Below are positions 1 through 8,237 of a stretch of DNA of 64,000 nucleotides, piece after piece (the first letter of the stretch is position 1; each line of letters starts with the position of its first letter). A program made the translations under genes and the position numbers. The DNA is from Planctomycetota bacterium (lineage in GTDB: Bacteria; Planctomycetota; UBA1135; UBA2386), in NCBI GenBank assembly GCA_028281765.1, contig JANQJF010000113.1, positions 186,001-250,000 on the forward strand, written 5' to 3'. The notes under the pieces were generated by a model. The model did no database searches. It had not been told where the DNA came from and saw nothing but the letters and a program-made list of their open reading frames with translations.

Positions 1-1
1 C

Positions 2-2173
2 GCGCGTCATCGACGGTCCCGGCGCGGTGCGGTGGAGCTGTTCGCGGAGCTCGCGGCTGCGCGGACGAGCGGCAGCGACAAGGCTCGGCTGCAGCGTCCG
101 CACATCGACACCAGCATGTGCTTGGGGTGTGGGTCCTGTGTCTTCGCTTGCCCCGAGGAAGGCGTCCTCGGGCTTGCGCACGGCCAGGCGACGATCGTCC
201 ACGGAGCTCGCTGTGTGGGGCACGGCCGTTGCGCCGAAGCGTGCCCGACCGAAGCGATCACGATCACGCTCGACGGGCTCGACGAGCGTCGTGACATTCC
301 CGCGCTGAACGAAGAACTCGAGGTCGTCGGACGGCCCGGACTGTTCATCGCGGGCGAGCTCGGTGGCTTTGCCCTCGTGCGGACGGCTCTCTCGCAGGGG
401 GCTGCGGTCGGGGCCGCGGTCGCGCGACGTGCCGGTGTGCCGCGCGAGGCAGACGTTCGGGAGCTGCTCGTCGTCGGCCTCGGTCCGGGCGGTCTCGCTT
501 GCTGCCTCGCCGCGCACGAAGCCGGCGTCGACTACGTCGCGGTCGACCAGGCGACCGAAGTCGGCGGCACCGTCGCGAGCTATCCGCGTCGCAAGCTCGT
601 CCTGACGCAACCGATCTCGTTGCCGCTCGGTGTCGAGCTGTCCCGGCTCAGCTACGAGAAAGAGCATCTCGTAGAGACTTGGGAGCGAGTCGTCGGCGAG
701 CACGGGCTGTCGGTTCGCCTCGGGACTCGACTCCTCGACGTGACGCAGGGGGACGACCGCATCTGGACCGCGCGGACTTCGACGGGAGACATCCGCGCGC
801 GTCACGTGTGTCTCGCGCTCGGTCGACGGGGCACGCCGCGCAAGCTCGGCGTGCCCGGAGAGGATCTGCCGAAGGTCGCATACGGTCTCATCGACGCCCA
901 GTCGTTTCAGCGGCGGAGGGTGCTCGTCGTCGGCGGTGGCGACAGTGCGATCGAGGCGGCGGTCGGGCTCGCGCGACAGCCCGGGAACGCCGTGACGCTG
1001 TCCTATCGCAAGAGCGCGTTCTTTCGGCTCAAGGCGCGGAACGCCGAGAGCATTGATCGCGTTGTTTCGTCGGGACTTGTGGATGTGGTGTTCGACAGCG
1101 ACGTCGAGTCGATCGAGGACTCGCACGTCACGCTGCGCGTCGGAGGAGACGCGCGGCGGATCCCCAACAACGACGTCTTCGTGTTTGCCGGAGGAGTCGC
1201 GCCGTTCGGTCTGCTCGAGGATGCCGGTGTGTCGTTCGATCCCGCCGACCGGCCCCCCGTGGAGCCGATCGCGGATCGAGGAACCGGACTTCTCAAAGCG
1301 TTGGTCGCGGTGTTCGTGTGCGCGGTCGGGGCGATCGCCTGGACGATGTCACACGACGCCTACTACGACACGCCGCCCGTCGTTCGTCCGCTTTCTTCCG
1401 AGCACGGGTGGCTCGGCCCGCGCGGGACGATCGGACTGTGGGCGGGGATCGTCGCGTGCGCGTTGATCCTTTGGAACCTCGCCTATCTCGTCCGCCGTTC
1501 GCGGCTCGGCGGTTGGCTCCCCGGCAGCCTCTCGTCGTGGTTGGCCAGCCACGTGTTCACCGGGTTCTTCGCGTGGATGTTGATCGCCGTTCACTCCGGC
1601 ATGAACACGGTCAACGCGATCGGTGGCCATGCGTTTCTCGCGTTGACCGTCGTCGTGGCGACGGGTGCGATCGGACGCTATCTCTACTCGTGGGTTCCAC
1701 GAGCAGCGAACGGGGCGGAGTCGGATCTTGAGGACGTGCGCGCGCGCGTCGCCGCGTTGTCAGGCGATTGGGATCGCGTCGAGGGGGAGTTCGCGCAGCG
1801 AGTGCGCGAAAAAGTCGAGTCGCTTGCTGCCCCGGAACGTTGGACCGCCGGTTTCTTCGGTCGAGTCCGCGCCTTGTTCGTGAGTGCCGTGCGACTGCGG
1901 CGCACGCGTCGACAGTTGCGGGAGCTCGGCGCGCGCGAAGGCGTGCCGGCGGAGGAGTTGGAATCGCTGCTCGCGCTCGCGTCGAAGGCGCACCGTCTCG
2001 CGGCGATGGCCAATCACTACGGCGACCTGCGGTCCGTGCTCGCGTCCTGGCGCTTTCTCCATCGATGGATCGCGCTGTTGATGGTCCTGCTCGCCGCGGC
2101 GCACGTCGTGATGGCGGTTCGCTTCGGTGAGATCGAGTGGTCGGTGCTGTTCGAAGCCGGGTGGCTCCGATGA
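2..2173 (+). CDS. Membrane-bound ferredoxin/FAD oxidoreductase fused to a cytochrome-b-like domain (5' end open)
   Basis: The frame is open to the left edge. The first usable start is GTG at 32, but the true start may lie outside the window. Numbering from GTG 32, one ferredoxin cluster uses C30, C33, C36 and C40. A second uses C61, C67 and C71, with His64 where the usual second Cys would be. A thioredoxin-reductase-like flavin fold follows, with glycine-rich nucleotide loops near residues 147 and 298 and no redox CxxC. From about residue 420 there are five hydrophobic helices. Two of them carry His pairs 13-15 residues apart, as in bis-His haem-b proteins. The stop overlaps the next ATG. Inferred role: moving electrons between NAD(P)H or quinone and the multihaem cytochromes encoded downstream. 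The direction of flow is unknown. Confidence 0.75.
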   Translation, partial: ARHRRSRRGAVELFAELAAARTSGSDKARLQRPHIDTSMCLGCGSCVFACPEEGVLGLAHGQATIVHGARCVGHGRCAEACPTEAITITLDGLDERRDIPALNEELEVVGRPGLFIAGELGGFALVRTALSQGAAVGAAVARRAGVPREADVRELLVVGLGPGGLACCLAAHEAGVDYVAVDQATEVGGTVASYPRRKLVLTQPISLPLGVELSRLSYEKEHLVETWERVVGEHGLSVRLGTRLLDVTQGDDRIWTARTSTGDIRARHVCLALGRRGTPRKLGVPGEDLPKVAYGLIDAQSFQRRRVLVVGGGDSAIEAAVGLARQPGNAVTLSYRKSAFFRLKARNAESIDRVVSSGLVDVVFDSDVESIEDSHVTLRVGGDARRIPNNDVFVFAGGVAPFGLLEDAGVSFDPADRPPVEPIADRGTGLLKALVAVFVCAVGAIAWTMSHDAYYDTPPVVRPLSSEHGWLGPRGTIGLWAGIVACALILWNLAYLVRRSRLGGWLPGSLSSWLASHVFTGFFAWMLIAVHSGMNTVNAIGGHAFLALTVVVATGAIGRYLYSWVPRAANGAESDLEDVRARVAALSGDWDRVEGEFAQRVREKVESLAAPERWTAGFFGRVRALFVSAVRLRRTRRQLRELGAREGVPAEELESLLALASKAHRLAAMANHYGDLRSVLASWRFLHRWIALLMVLLAAAHVVMAVRFGEIEWSVLFEAGWLR

Positions 2174-4155
2174 AGCGCCTCGTCAGTTCCGTCCTGGCGG
2201 GCTCCTTGCTCGTCCTCGTCGTTACGGTGGCGGTCTGGGACACGGGGGTGCGATCGTCACCAGGGCCGTTGAGTTCCGTGCACGCGGTCGTGGACGAGTT
2301 GCGCGGCGTCGTCGGATGTGCCGCGTGTCACAGTGATCGAGAACGCGATCTCGCCTCGGCGTGCATCGCGTGCCACGAGGTCGTCGGTCGACAGCTCGAA
2401 GAGGCCCAAGGGGTTCACGGGACGATCGGGGGCGCCCTCGCCAGGGACTGCGGGAACTGCCACGTCGAGCACGTCGGCGATCACGTTCCGCTCGCGGGCG
2501 ACCATGCGTTCGCGCGGGTGGGCGTGCCGGATCGGGACGCGTACGACCACCGTCACGTCGCGACGTTCGATCTGAACGGGATGCACGATGCGCTGGCGTG
2601 CGTTGCCTGTCACGAGAACGCGGATGCCGAGTCTCTGGAGCACGGCTCGGTGCGCTTCCTCGGATTGACTCAGGACTGTGTTGCGTGCCACGACGATGCG
2701 CATCGCGGCGCGCTGGGCGCGAACTGCACGGAGTGTCACGGTCAGGATCTTCCGTTCGAGTTCGCGACGGAGTTCGCGCACGACGTCCGGTTTCCGTTGG
2801 AGGGGGCGCATGCCGCGGTCGCGTGCAAGGACTGTCACGGTTCGGAGGGCACTAGGGCCTCGCGCGCGCCGAGGCCCGCCGTGCGCACGTGCCGAGAGTG
2901 CCATCCGAACCCGCACGACGGTCCGCGTGCGGATCCCGATCGCGTGCGTCTGCGCGAGACCGGAGACTGCTCCGCGTGCCACGACACGAACGCGTTCTCG
3001 GTCGTTCGGGTGAGCGCCGCGGACCATGGCCACTTCTCGTTCGCGCTCGAGGGGGCGCACGCGGATCTCGGGTGTGCCGCGTGCCACGGTCGATTGGACG
3101 CGTCGCCTCGTTGGGGGAGGTCGGCGCTTGCGAATGGACGGGACTGCGCCGCATGCCACGAATCGCCGCACCGCGAGGGTTTCGTCGAGGCGTTCTCGGT
3201 GCAGATCGGCGTCGAGGCGGGCGACGCGTGTGCCTATTGCCATTCCGAGTCGGATCCAGACTTTGCCGTGCCTGTGGGGCGAATGCGTCCCGAGTGGCAT
3301 GACGCCTCCGGGTTTTCGCTGGCCTCTCCGCACGGTGCGGCGGCGTGCGCGGATTGCCACTCGACCAAAGACGCGACGCCGGAGTTCCGGAAGCGCTTCC
3401 CCGGACGATCCGCGGAGTCGTGCGTCTCGTGTCACGAAGATGCGCACGGCGGCCAGTTCCCGAGTTCCGCCAGTTGCCTGGAATGCCACGACAAGCAGCG
3501 ATTCCTCCCATCGAAATTCGGTCTCGAGGCCCACGCCCGCACGCTGTTCCCACTGCGCGGTGCGCACGAGGCCGTCGCCTGTGCGCGCTGTCACCGCGAG
3601 TCGCCCGGGAACGGCGCCCGCCAATTCGCGAACACTCCGAACACCTGCGAGCAGTGCCACGCCGATCCGCATGAGGGCGAGTTCGATCGACACGGGCGGC
3701 CGCGCAGTCGCGGTGGCCGGACCGGCTGCGCAAGATGCCATGATCAGAGCGACTTCCGGGTCGTCTCTTGGTCGGCCGAGGACCACGCGGTCTGGACGGG
3801 CTACGAGCTCACAGGTTCACACGCCGCTACCGACTGCCGATCCTGCCATGGCGAGCCGTTTCGCGCCGCGCCGCAGGCGTGCGCTTCCTGTCACGAGGAT
3901 GTCCACGCTGGTCAGTTCGCCGAAGGCAAGCGATCGGATTGCGCCCGCTGCCACGTAGACACGACTTCGTTCCGCAAGCACGCATTCGATCACGCGACGC
4001 ACGGCAGGTTCCGGCTCGACGATACGCATCGTGACCTGGCGTGTCGGGCGTGCCACAGGCCCGCGCGCACGAAACTCGGCAGGGACGTCGTGCGCTACAA
4101 GCCGCTCGGAGTCGAGTGCAAGGACTGCCACGACGCGCGGGGTAGGAAGAGATGA
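2170..4155 (+). CDS. Secreted 23-haem c-type cytochrome
   Basis: This 661-residue protein has an N-terminal hydrophobic segment (signal peptide or anchor) of about 20 residues. I count 23 CxxCH motifs from the first (CAACH) to the last (CKDCH near the C-terminus). Many extra His residues lie between motifs and could serve as distal ligands, as in the cytochrome c3/c7 and DmsE/MtrA classes. Recurrent pieces resembling CHED-AH-GQF suggest growth by duplication of small haem modules. ATG 2170 overlaps the previous stop (ATGA), and the stop overlaps the next ATG, so three genes are translationally coupled. Position before a barrel gene suggests the periplasmic wire of a porin-cytochrome conduit. 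That assignment is inference; the haem count is read directly. Confidence 0.88.
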   Translation: MKRLVSSVLAGSLLVLVVTVAVWDTGVRSSPGPLSSVHAVVDELRGVVGCAACHSDRERDLASACIACHEVVGRQLEEAQGVHGTIGGALARDCGNCHVEHVGDHVPLAGDHAFARVGVPDRDAYDHRHVATFDLNGMHDALACVACHENADAESLEHGSVRFLGLTQDCVACHDDAHRGALGANCTECHGQDLPFEFATEFAHDVRFPLEGAHAAVACKDCHGSEGTRASRAPRPAVRTCRECHPNPHDGPRADPDRVRLRETGDCSACHDTNAFSVVRVSAADHGHFSFALEGAHADLGCAACHGRLDASPRWGRSALANGRDCAACHESPHREGFVEAFSVQIGVEAGDACAYCHSESDPDFAVPVGRMRPEWHDASGFSLASPHGAAACADCHSTKDATPEFRKRFPGRSAESCVSCHEDAHGGQFPSSASCLECHDKQRFLPSKFGLEAHARTLFPLRGAHEAVACARCHRESPGNGARQFANTPNTCEQCHADPHEGEFDRHGRPRSRGGRTGCARCHDQSDFRVVSWSAEDHAVWTGYELTGSHAATDCRSCHGEPFRAAPQACASCHEDVHAGQFAEGKRSDCARCHVDTTSFRKHAFDHATHGRFRLDDTHRDLACRACHRPARTKLGRDVVRYKPLGVECKDCHDARGRKR

Positions 4156-5804
4156 TTCGTCTCGCCCGGATCGCGGTGACTCTGCTGGCCGGCGCCGGAG
4201 TCGCTCAGCAGGATGATCTCGTGCGCGTGCGGGTCTCGGTGACGAGCGTGGCCGGTCGGAGCGTATTCGTGAACCGCGGTTCGGGCGCGGGTCTGCGCGT
4301 CGGGAGTGCGATTCGCTTGACCGCGACTTCGGGACCGATCGAACTGATCGTGCGATCGGTCTCGTCGAATCACGCGCGGGCAGAGCTTCCCGCGGGAGTG
4401 GCTGCCCCTGCGATCGGCACGCCGGGCGAAGTGACCGTGAGCCGGACCAACGAGAACGTCGATGCGGCGCCCGTGCGTGCGAATCCCGAGACCGTGTTTG
4501 AGGGGTCGCCCTGGCTCGATTCCAGAGACGACTACGACGCCGACAAGCCGCTGTTGGCGCCGGTGCTCGGGAGCAAGCCGGAAGATCGACCGGCGGTCTG
4601 GCGCGGTCGCGTGTTCTCCCACGTCCTGTCCTCGCGGGATCGCAACCTGTCGCCCGCGAACGAGTACTTCTTCGGCCGCGTCGGGACTCGGATCTCGGCG
4701 ACGAACCCTCTCGGGAACGCGGGGGTTTTCGAACTCGCCCTCGACGCGGATCGACGGGGCGTCGACCTCACGGATTCCGGTTCGGGCTCCGACTCTCGAG
4801 TTCGCATCGAGAGATTCTCCTACACGCTCGGGGGAGCGTCGTACTCGCCGCGCCGCGTTCAGTTCGGGCGCTTCTACTCGACTTTCGTGCCCGAGATCGG
4901 ACTTCTCGACGGCGTCGAGGGGGCGATGCGATTCGAGGGCCCCGTGACGGTCGGCGCATCCGTCGGTGCGCTGCCGCGCCCGTTCCCATCGCACGACACG
5001 GGAGAAGACGTCGCCGCGAACGTGTTCGTCGACTACGCGTCGCCCGAACAGCACGCCCTGAACTGGAACGTCGCGTATCACAAGTCCTGGCATCATGGAG
5101 ATGCCGATCGGGACCTGTTGCTATTGCGAGGATCCGTGCGACCGGCCGACGACTTCTATGTGTGGCTGAATGCGAAGGTCGACGCCTACACGTCCGGCGA
5201 TACGCTCAAGGGCTCGGGTGTCGCGCTCACCGAAGGCTATGCGACTCTCCGCTACGCACCGGAGGACTCGATCGGCGGCAGCCTGGCTCATACTCACTTC
5301 GAGTGGCCGCAACTCGATCGGCGGGAGTTCGAGCTGGCTCCCGAGGAGTTGATTCGAGAGGGTCGGCTCGACCGAACGACTGCGGCCCTTTGGGTTCCGG
5401 TGTTCGACGGAGTCGAGGTGCGGGGCCGATTCGACGCTTGGCGGGACCACGTCGGCGACGGGCGGAGCTGGGAGCTCGGCGTGACTCTCGATGGTGTGCT
5501 GCATGCGAACAACTGGACGCAGCTCCAGGTGTTCGAGATCGATGGCACGTTCCACTCCGGCCCCGGTTTTGGAGTCGAGTCGAGGCAGTCGTTCGGCTCG
5601 ACCGATGTCCAGTTCGGGTATCGGGAACGAGACTTCGAGCAGCGCGCGTTCGTCACCGGCCCGGAGTCCTTCACGAGTCGCTCGGTGCGTGCGGGTGTCG
5701 CTTGGGTCGGCAGGCGGTGGCAATTGGATCTCGATGCGGACGTCTTCTTCGGGGACCGAGAGGACACGTTCAGCGTCGGGTTGTTCGCGCAGTATTCGTT
5801 CTGA
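4152..5804 (+). CDS. Outer-membrane beta-barrel protein, probable porin of a porin-cytochrome conduit
   Basis: A 550-residue protein with a short signal peptide (about residues 1-18). A small N-terminal region has alternating hydrophobic strands (about 22-105). The rest consists of amphipathic strands rich in Tyr, Trp, Phe, Asp and Arg and ends in Phe (QYSF), typical of outer-membrane barrels. I see no CxxCH motif. It sits between two multihaem cytochrome genes, overlapping the first by ATGA and followed 11 bp later by the second. This is the order expected for MtrB/Pcc-type sheaths that hold a cytochrome across the outer membrane. I do not see the N-terminal CxxC of MtrB, so it may be an unrelated barrel recruited to the same job. 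Confidence 0.7.
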   Translation: MIRLARIAVTLLAGAGVAQQDDLVRVRVSVTSVAGRSVFVNRGSGAGLRVGSAIRLTATSGPIELIVRSVSSNHARAELPAGVAAPAIGTPGEVTVSRTNENVDAAPVRANPETVFEGSPWLDSRDDYDADKPLLAPVLGSKPEDRPAVWRGRVFSHVLSSRDRNLSPANEYFFGRVGTRISATNPLGNAGVFELALDADRRGVDLTDSGSGSDSRVRIERFSYTLGGASYSPRRVQFGRFYSTFVPEIGLLDGVEGAMRFEGPVTVGASVGALPRPFPSHDTGEDVAANVFVDYASPEQHALNWNVAYHKSWHHGDADRDLLLLRGSVRPADDFYVWLNAKVDAYTSGDTLKGSGVALTEGYATLRYAPEDSIGGSLAHTHFEWPQLDRREFELAPEELIREGRLDRTTAALWVPVFDGVEVRGRFDAWRDHVGDGRSWELGVTLDGVLHANNWTQLQVFEIDGTFHSGPGFGVESRQSFGSTDVQFGYRERDFEQRAFVTGPESFTSRSVRAGVAWVGRRWQLDLDADVFFGDREDTFSVGLFAQYSF

Positions 5805-5815
5805 CGGTGACTACC

Positions 5816-7306
5816 ATGAGGATCTTGATCAAGCTGTGTCGCAGTCGCGTTGCCTTGGCGGTCGTATTGGCGACGCTCGCCGTTGCTTGCGCGAGCCTCG
5901 TGCCCAGGCAAGGTTGGGACCAGGGGCACGGACCGGTCGTGCCGCACCGCACGTTCCCCGCGGACTGTAGCCTCTGCCACGTCGGTGGCAGCTGGACCGA
6001 GATCCGGCCGGACTTCGAGTACGACCACGAGGCCGAGACCGGGGTCTCGCTCCGGGGCGCGCACGAGCACGCGTCGTGTCTTCGCTGCCACAACGATCGG
6101 GGGCCCGTCGAGCAGTTCGCCGCGCGCGGCTGCGGTGGGTGCCACGTCGACGTGCACCGTGCGAACCTCGGCAAGGACTGTCAGGACTGCCACACGGAAA
6201 CGAACTGGCGACCCGACGCGATGATCGCAAGGCACGACCGCACCCGATTCCCGTTGGTCGGTGCGCACGTGGCCACGGCGTGCTTCCGGTGTCACCCGGG
6301 TGCGCAAGTGGGGAACTTCGCGGGTGCCGATCCCAACTGCCTGACGTGCCACACCCAGGACTTGGCGCGAGTCACGGTTCCCGATCACCAGGCGAACGGT
6401 TGGACCAATGATTGCGAGCGCTGCCATGCGCCGTTCGGCTGGACTCCCGCGCGCTTCCTGCATCCAGCGAGTTTCCCGCTGTCGGCGGGGCACGGCGGCT
6501 TGCGTTGCGGGGATTGCCACACGGGAGGGGCGTTCACCGGGCTGTCGACCGACTGCGCGAGCTGTCATCTCGGGACGTACATGTCGACTCGGGAGCCGCA
6601 GCACGCGGCTGCCGGGTTTGGCACGAGTTGCGACGACTGTCACGGCACGACGACTTGGTCGACTGCGAACTATCGCCACCCGATGTCGTTCCCGCTGAAC
6701 GGCGCCCATTCCGGTCAGCGCTGCAACGTGTGTCACGGTTCCGGCGTCTACGCGGGTCTGCCGTCGCAGTGTGTGGATTGCCATCTCGATGATTACCAAC
6801 GAGCGCAGAACCCGAACCACGTGGCGAGCGGGTTCTCGACGAACTGTGCGCAGTGCCACTCGACGATCCACTGGGGCGGCGGAAACTTCGCGCATTCACA
6901 GAGCTTCCCGCTGACTGCGGGCCATGCCGGGCTCCAATGCGCCCAGTGCCACACGGGCGGCGGCTTCAACGCGGTTTCGCGCGAGTGTTCCAGTTGTCAC
7001 CTGGACGACTACCAGGCTACGACGGACCCCAATCACGCGGCGCTCGGGTTCGGCACGAGTTGCGATACCTGCCACAGCACGACCCGGTGGCCGGGCGCGA
7101 CGTTCTCGCACGCGTTCCCGGTGCAGTCCGGTCGCCACGCGTTCGCGTGTACGGAATGCCATCAGGTGCCGGGCAACCCGTCGGTGTTCTCGTGCACGCA
7201 TTGCCACGACCACAGCCAGCCCGAAATGGCGGACGAGCACGACGAGGTCGGTGGCTACACGTGGAGCAGTCCCGCGTGCTTCCAGTGCCATCCGACCGGC
7301 AACTGA
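5816..7306 (+). CDS. 19-haem c-type cytochrome lipoprotein
   Basis: A 496-residue protein. ATG 5816 is chosen because it begins a lipoprotein signal ending in the lipobox LAVAC (Cys25); the reading frame stays open upstream inside the barrel gene but has no function there. I count 19 CxxCH motifs. The C-terminal half holds about three tandem modules of roughly 70 residues, each with three haem motifs in the pattern CHTGG, CHLDDY, CHSTT and an FPL-x-GH turn. The N-terminal half carries more irregular cytochrome-c3-like motifs. The lipid anchor and the preceding barrel gene suggest it is the outer-membrane, possibly surface-exposed, terminal reductase of the conduit. Whether it faces outward cannot be read from sequence. 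Confidence 0.88.
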   Translation: MRILIKLCRSRVALAVVLATLAVACASLVPRQGWDQGHGPVVPHRTFPADCSLCHVGGSWTEIRPDFEYDHEAETGVSLRGAHEHASCLRCHNDRGPVEQFAARGCGGCHVDVHRANLGKDCQDCHTETNWRPDAMIARHDRTRFPLVGAHVATACFRCHPGAQVGNFAGADPNCLTCHTQDLARVTVPDHQANGWTNDCERCHAPFGWTPARFLHPASFPLSAGHGGLRCGDCHTGGAFTGLSTDCASCHLGTYMSTREPQHAAAGFGTSCDDCHGTTTWSTANYRHPMSFPLNGAHSGQRCNVCHGSGVYAGLPSQCVDCHLDDYQRAQNPNHVASGFSTNCAQCHSTIHWGGGNFAHSQSFPLTAGHAGLQCAQCHTGGGFNAVSRECSSCHLDDYQATTDPNHAALGFGTSCDTCHSTTRWPGATFSHAFPVQSGRHAFACTECHQVPGNPSVFSCTHCHDHSQPEMADEHDEVGGYTWSSPACFQCHPTGN

Positions 7307-7338
7307 CGGGGGAGTGTCGAGAATCCCTGCAGTTCCGC

Positions 7339-7386
7339 CGTGGACCCGGTCGATGGTGTCGGTATCCCCACCTGTGGAGGTCCACG
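7339..7386 (+). promoter_or_regulatory. Possible hairpin masking a Shine-Dalgarno site
   Basis: CGTGGACC (7339-7346) is exactly complementary to GGTCCACG (7379-7386). The right arm overlaps the last two bases of a strong GGAGG (7376-7380), just before ATG 7388. If it folds in the mRNA, this 8-bp stem with a 32-nt loop would partly hide the ribosome binding site of the FlgG-like gene. The pairing is visible; a regulatory role is inference. Confidence 0.35.
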
Positions 7387-7387
7387 A

Positions 7388-8227
7388 ATGAGAATCCCCT
7401 TCGTTTCGCTTGCGCTCGTTCTGTCGGTTGGCTGCGCTTCGGCCCCCTCGGATCCTGGCGTTCCTCAGGCTGCAGCTTGGCGCGGCGCTTCGGTTTCGAC
7501 CGAGTCTGCCAGGCCGGCCGCGGAATCGCGGCTTTCGTCCGCCGACCTGCCGCGTTCGCTCGTGCAGAGCATTCTCGATGGCTACGACAGGCGGATCGAA
7601 CTGGCGCTCCACAACCTCGCGAACCAGTACACCGCCGGCTACAAGAGGAAGGTCCCGCAGTTCGTCGCAGAGCCCGGGGATGGCAGTCGCGTCGCTCGCG
7701 TCATCGCGGTCTACAGCGTCGGGGAGCTCGAGATGACGAACCGGAATCTCGACCTGGCGATCGATGGGGATGGATTCTTCCGAGTGTGTCTGCCGTCGGG
7801 GTTTCTCGAGTACACCCGCGACGGCCGCCTTGGCATCAACGACGAAGGCAAGCTCGTCACCCTAGCGGGATACGTGCTGCAACCCGAGATCACGATCCCT
7901 TCCGACATTCTCGAGATCAACATCGACCGCGAGGGGCGCGTGAGCGGGCGGCTCGCATCGTGTCCGGACACGAGAGCGGACTTCGGGCAGCTCAACCTGT
8001 TCCGGTTCGTAAACCCGGTTGGCTTGCTCGAGACCTCGATGAATCTGCTGCGAGAAACACCGGAGTCGGGACCTGCGTTCCGCGCAACGTCAAGCGAGTT
8101 CGGCTGCGGAAGCTTGCATCAGGGCTTTCTCGAGCGCTCCAATGTCGAGGCCGGCCACGAGCTCGTCGAGCTGCAGCACGCGCGCGAAGCGAAGGAGCGA
8201 TTCCTGCGCAGCGTCGGGCTGTTCTAG
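7388..8227 (+). CDS. FlgG/FlgF-like flagellar rod-fold lipoprotein (orphan)
   Basis: 279 residues from ATG 7388, preceded by GGAGG. A lipoprotein signal ends in LSVGC (Cys16). After a linker, residues about 72-88 match the rod/hook N-terminal helix motif (LALHNLANQYTAGYKRK; the family has NLAN-x-T-x-G-(F/Y)-KR). A later segment contains NLDLAIDGDGFFRV and a YTRDG turn, signatures of the FlgE/F/G fold. The C-terminus has a QGFLERSNVEAGHELVEL-type helix, matching the family C-terminal helix. No other flagellar gene is in the window, and flagellar rod proteins are not normally lipoproteins. It follows the conduit operon after 81 bp on the same strand. An envelope-spanning or surface rod-like structure is possible, but its function is unknown. 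Confidence 0.75.
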   Translation: MRIPFVSLALVLSVGCASAPSDPGVPQAAAWRGASVSTESARPAAESRLSSADLPRSLVQSILDGYDRRIELALHNLANQYTAGYKRKVPQFVAEPGDGSRVARVIAVYSVGELEMTNRNLDLAIDGDGFFRVCLPSGFLEYTRDGRLGINDEGKLVTLAGYVLQPEITIPSDILEINIDREGRVSGRLASCPDTRADFGQLNLFRFVNPVGLLETSMNLLRETPESGPAFRATSSEFGCGSLHQGFLERSNVEAGHELVELQHAREAKERFLRSVGLF

Positions 8228-8237
8228 GTAGGGCTGC

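Noticed and set aside
2257..3786. A 509-codon minus-strand frame opposite the 23-haem cytochrome
   Set aside because: Arg-rich mirror of the CxxCH-coding repeats with no recognisable domain.
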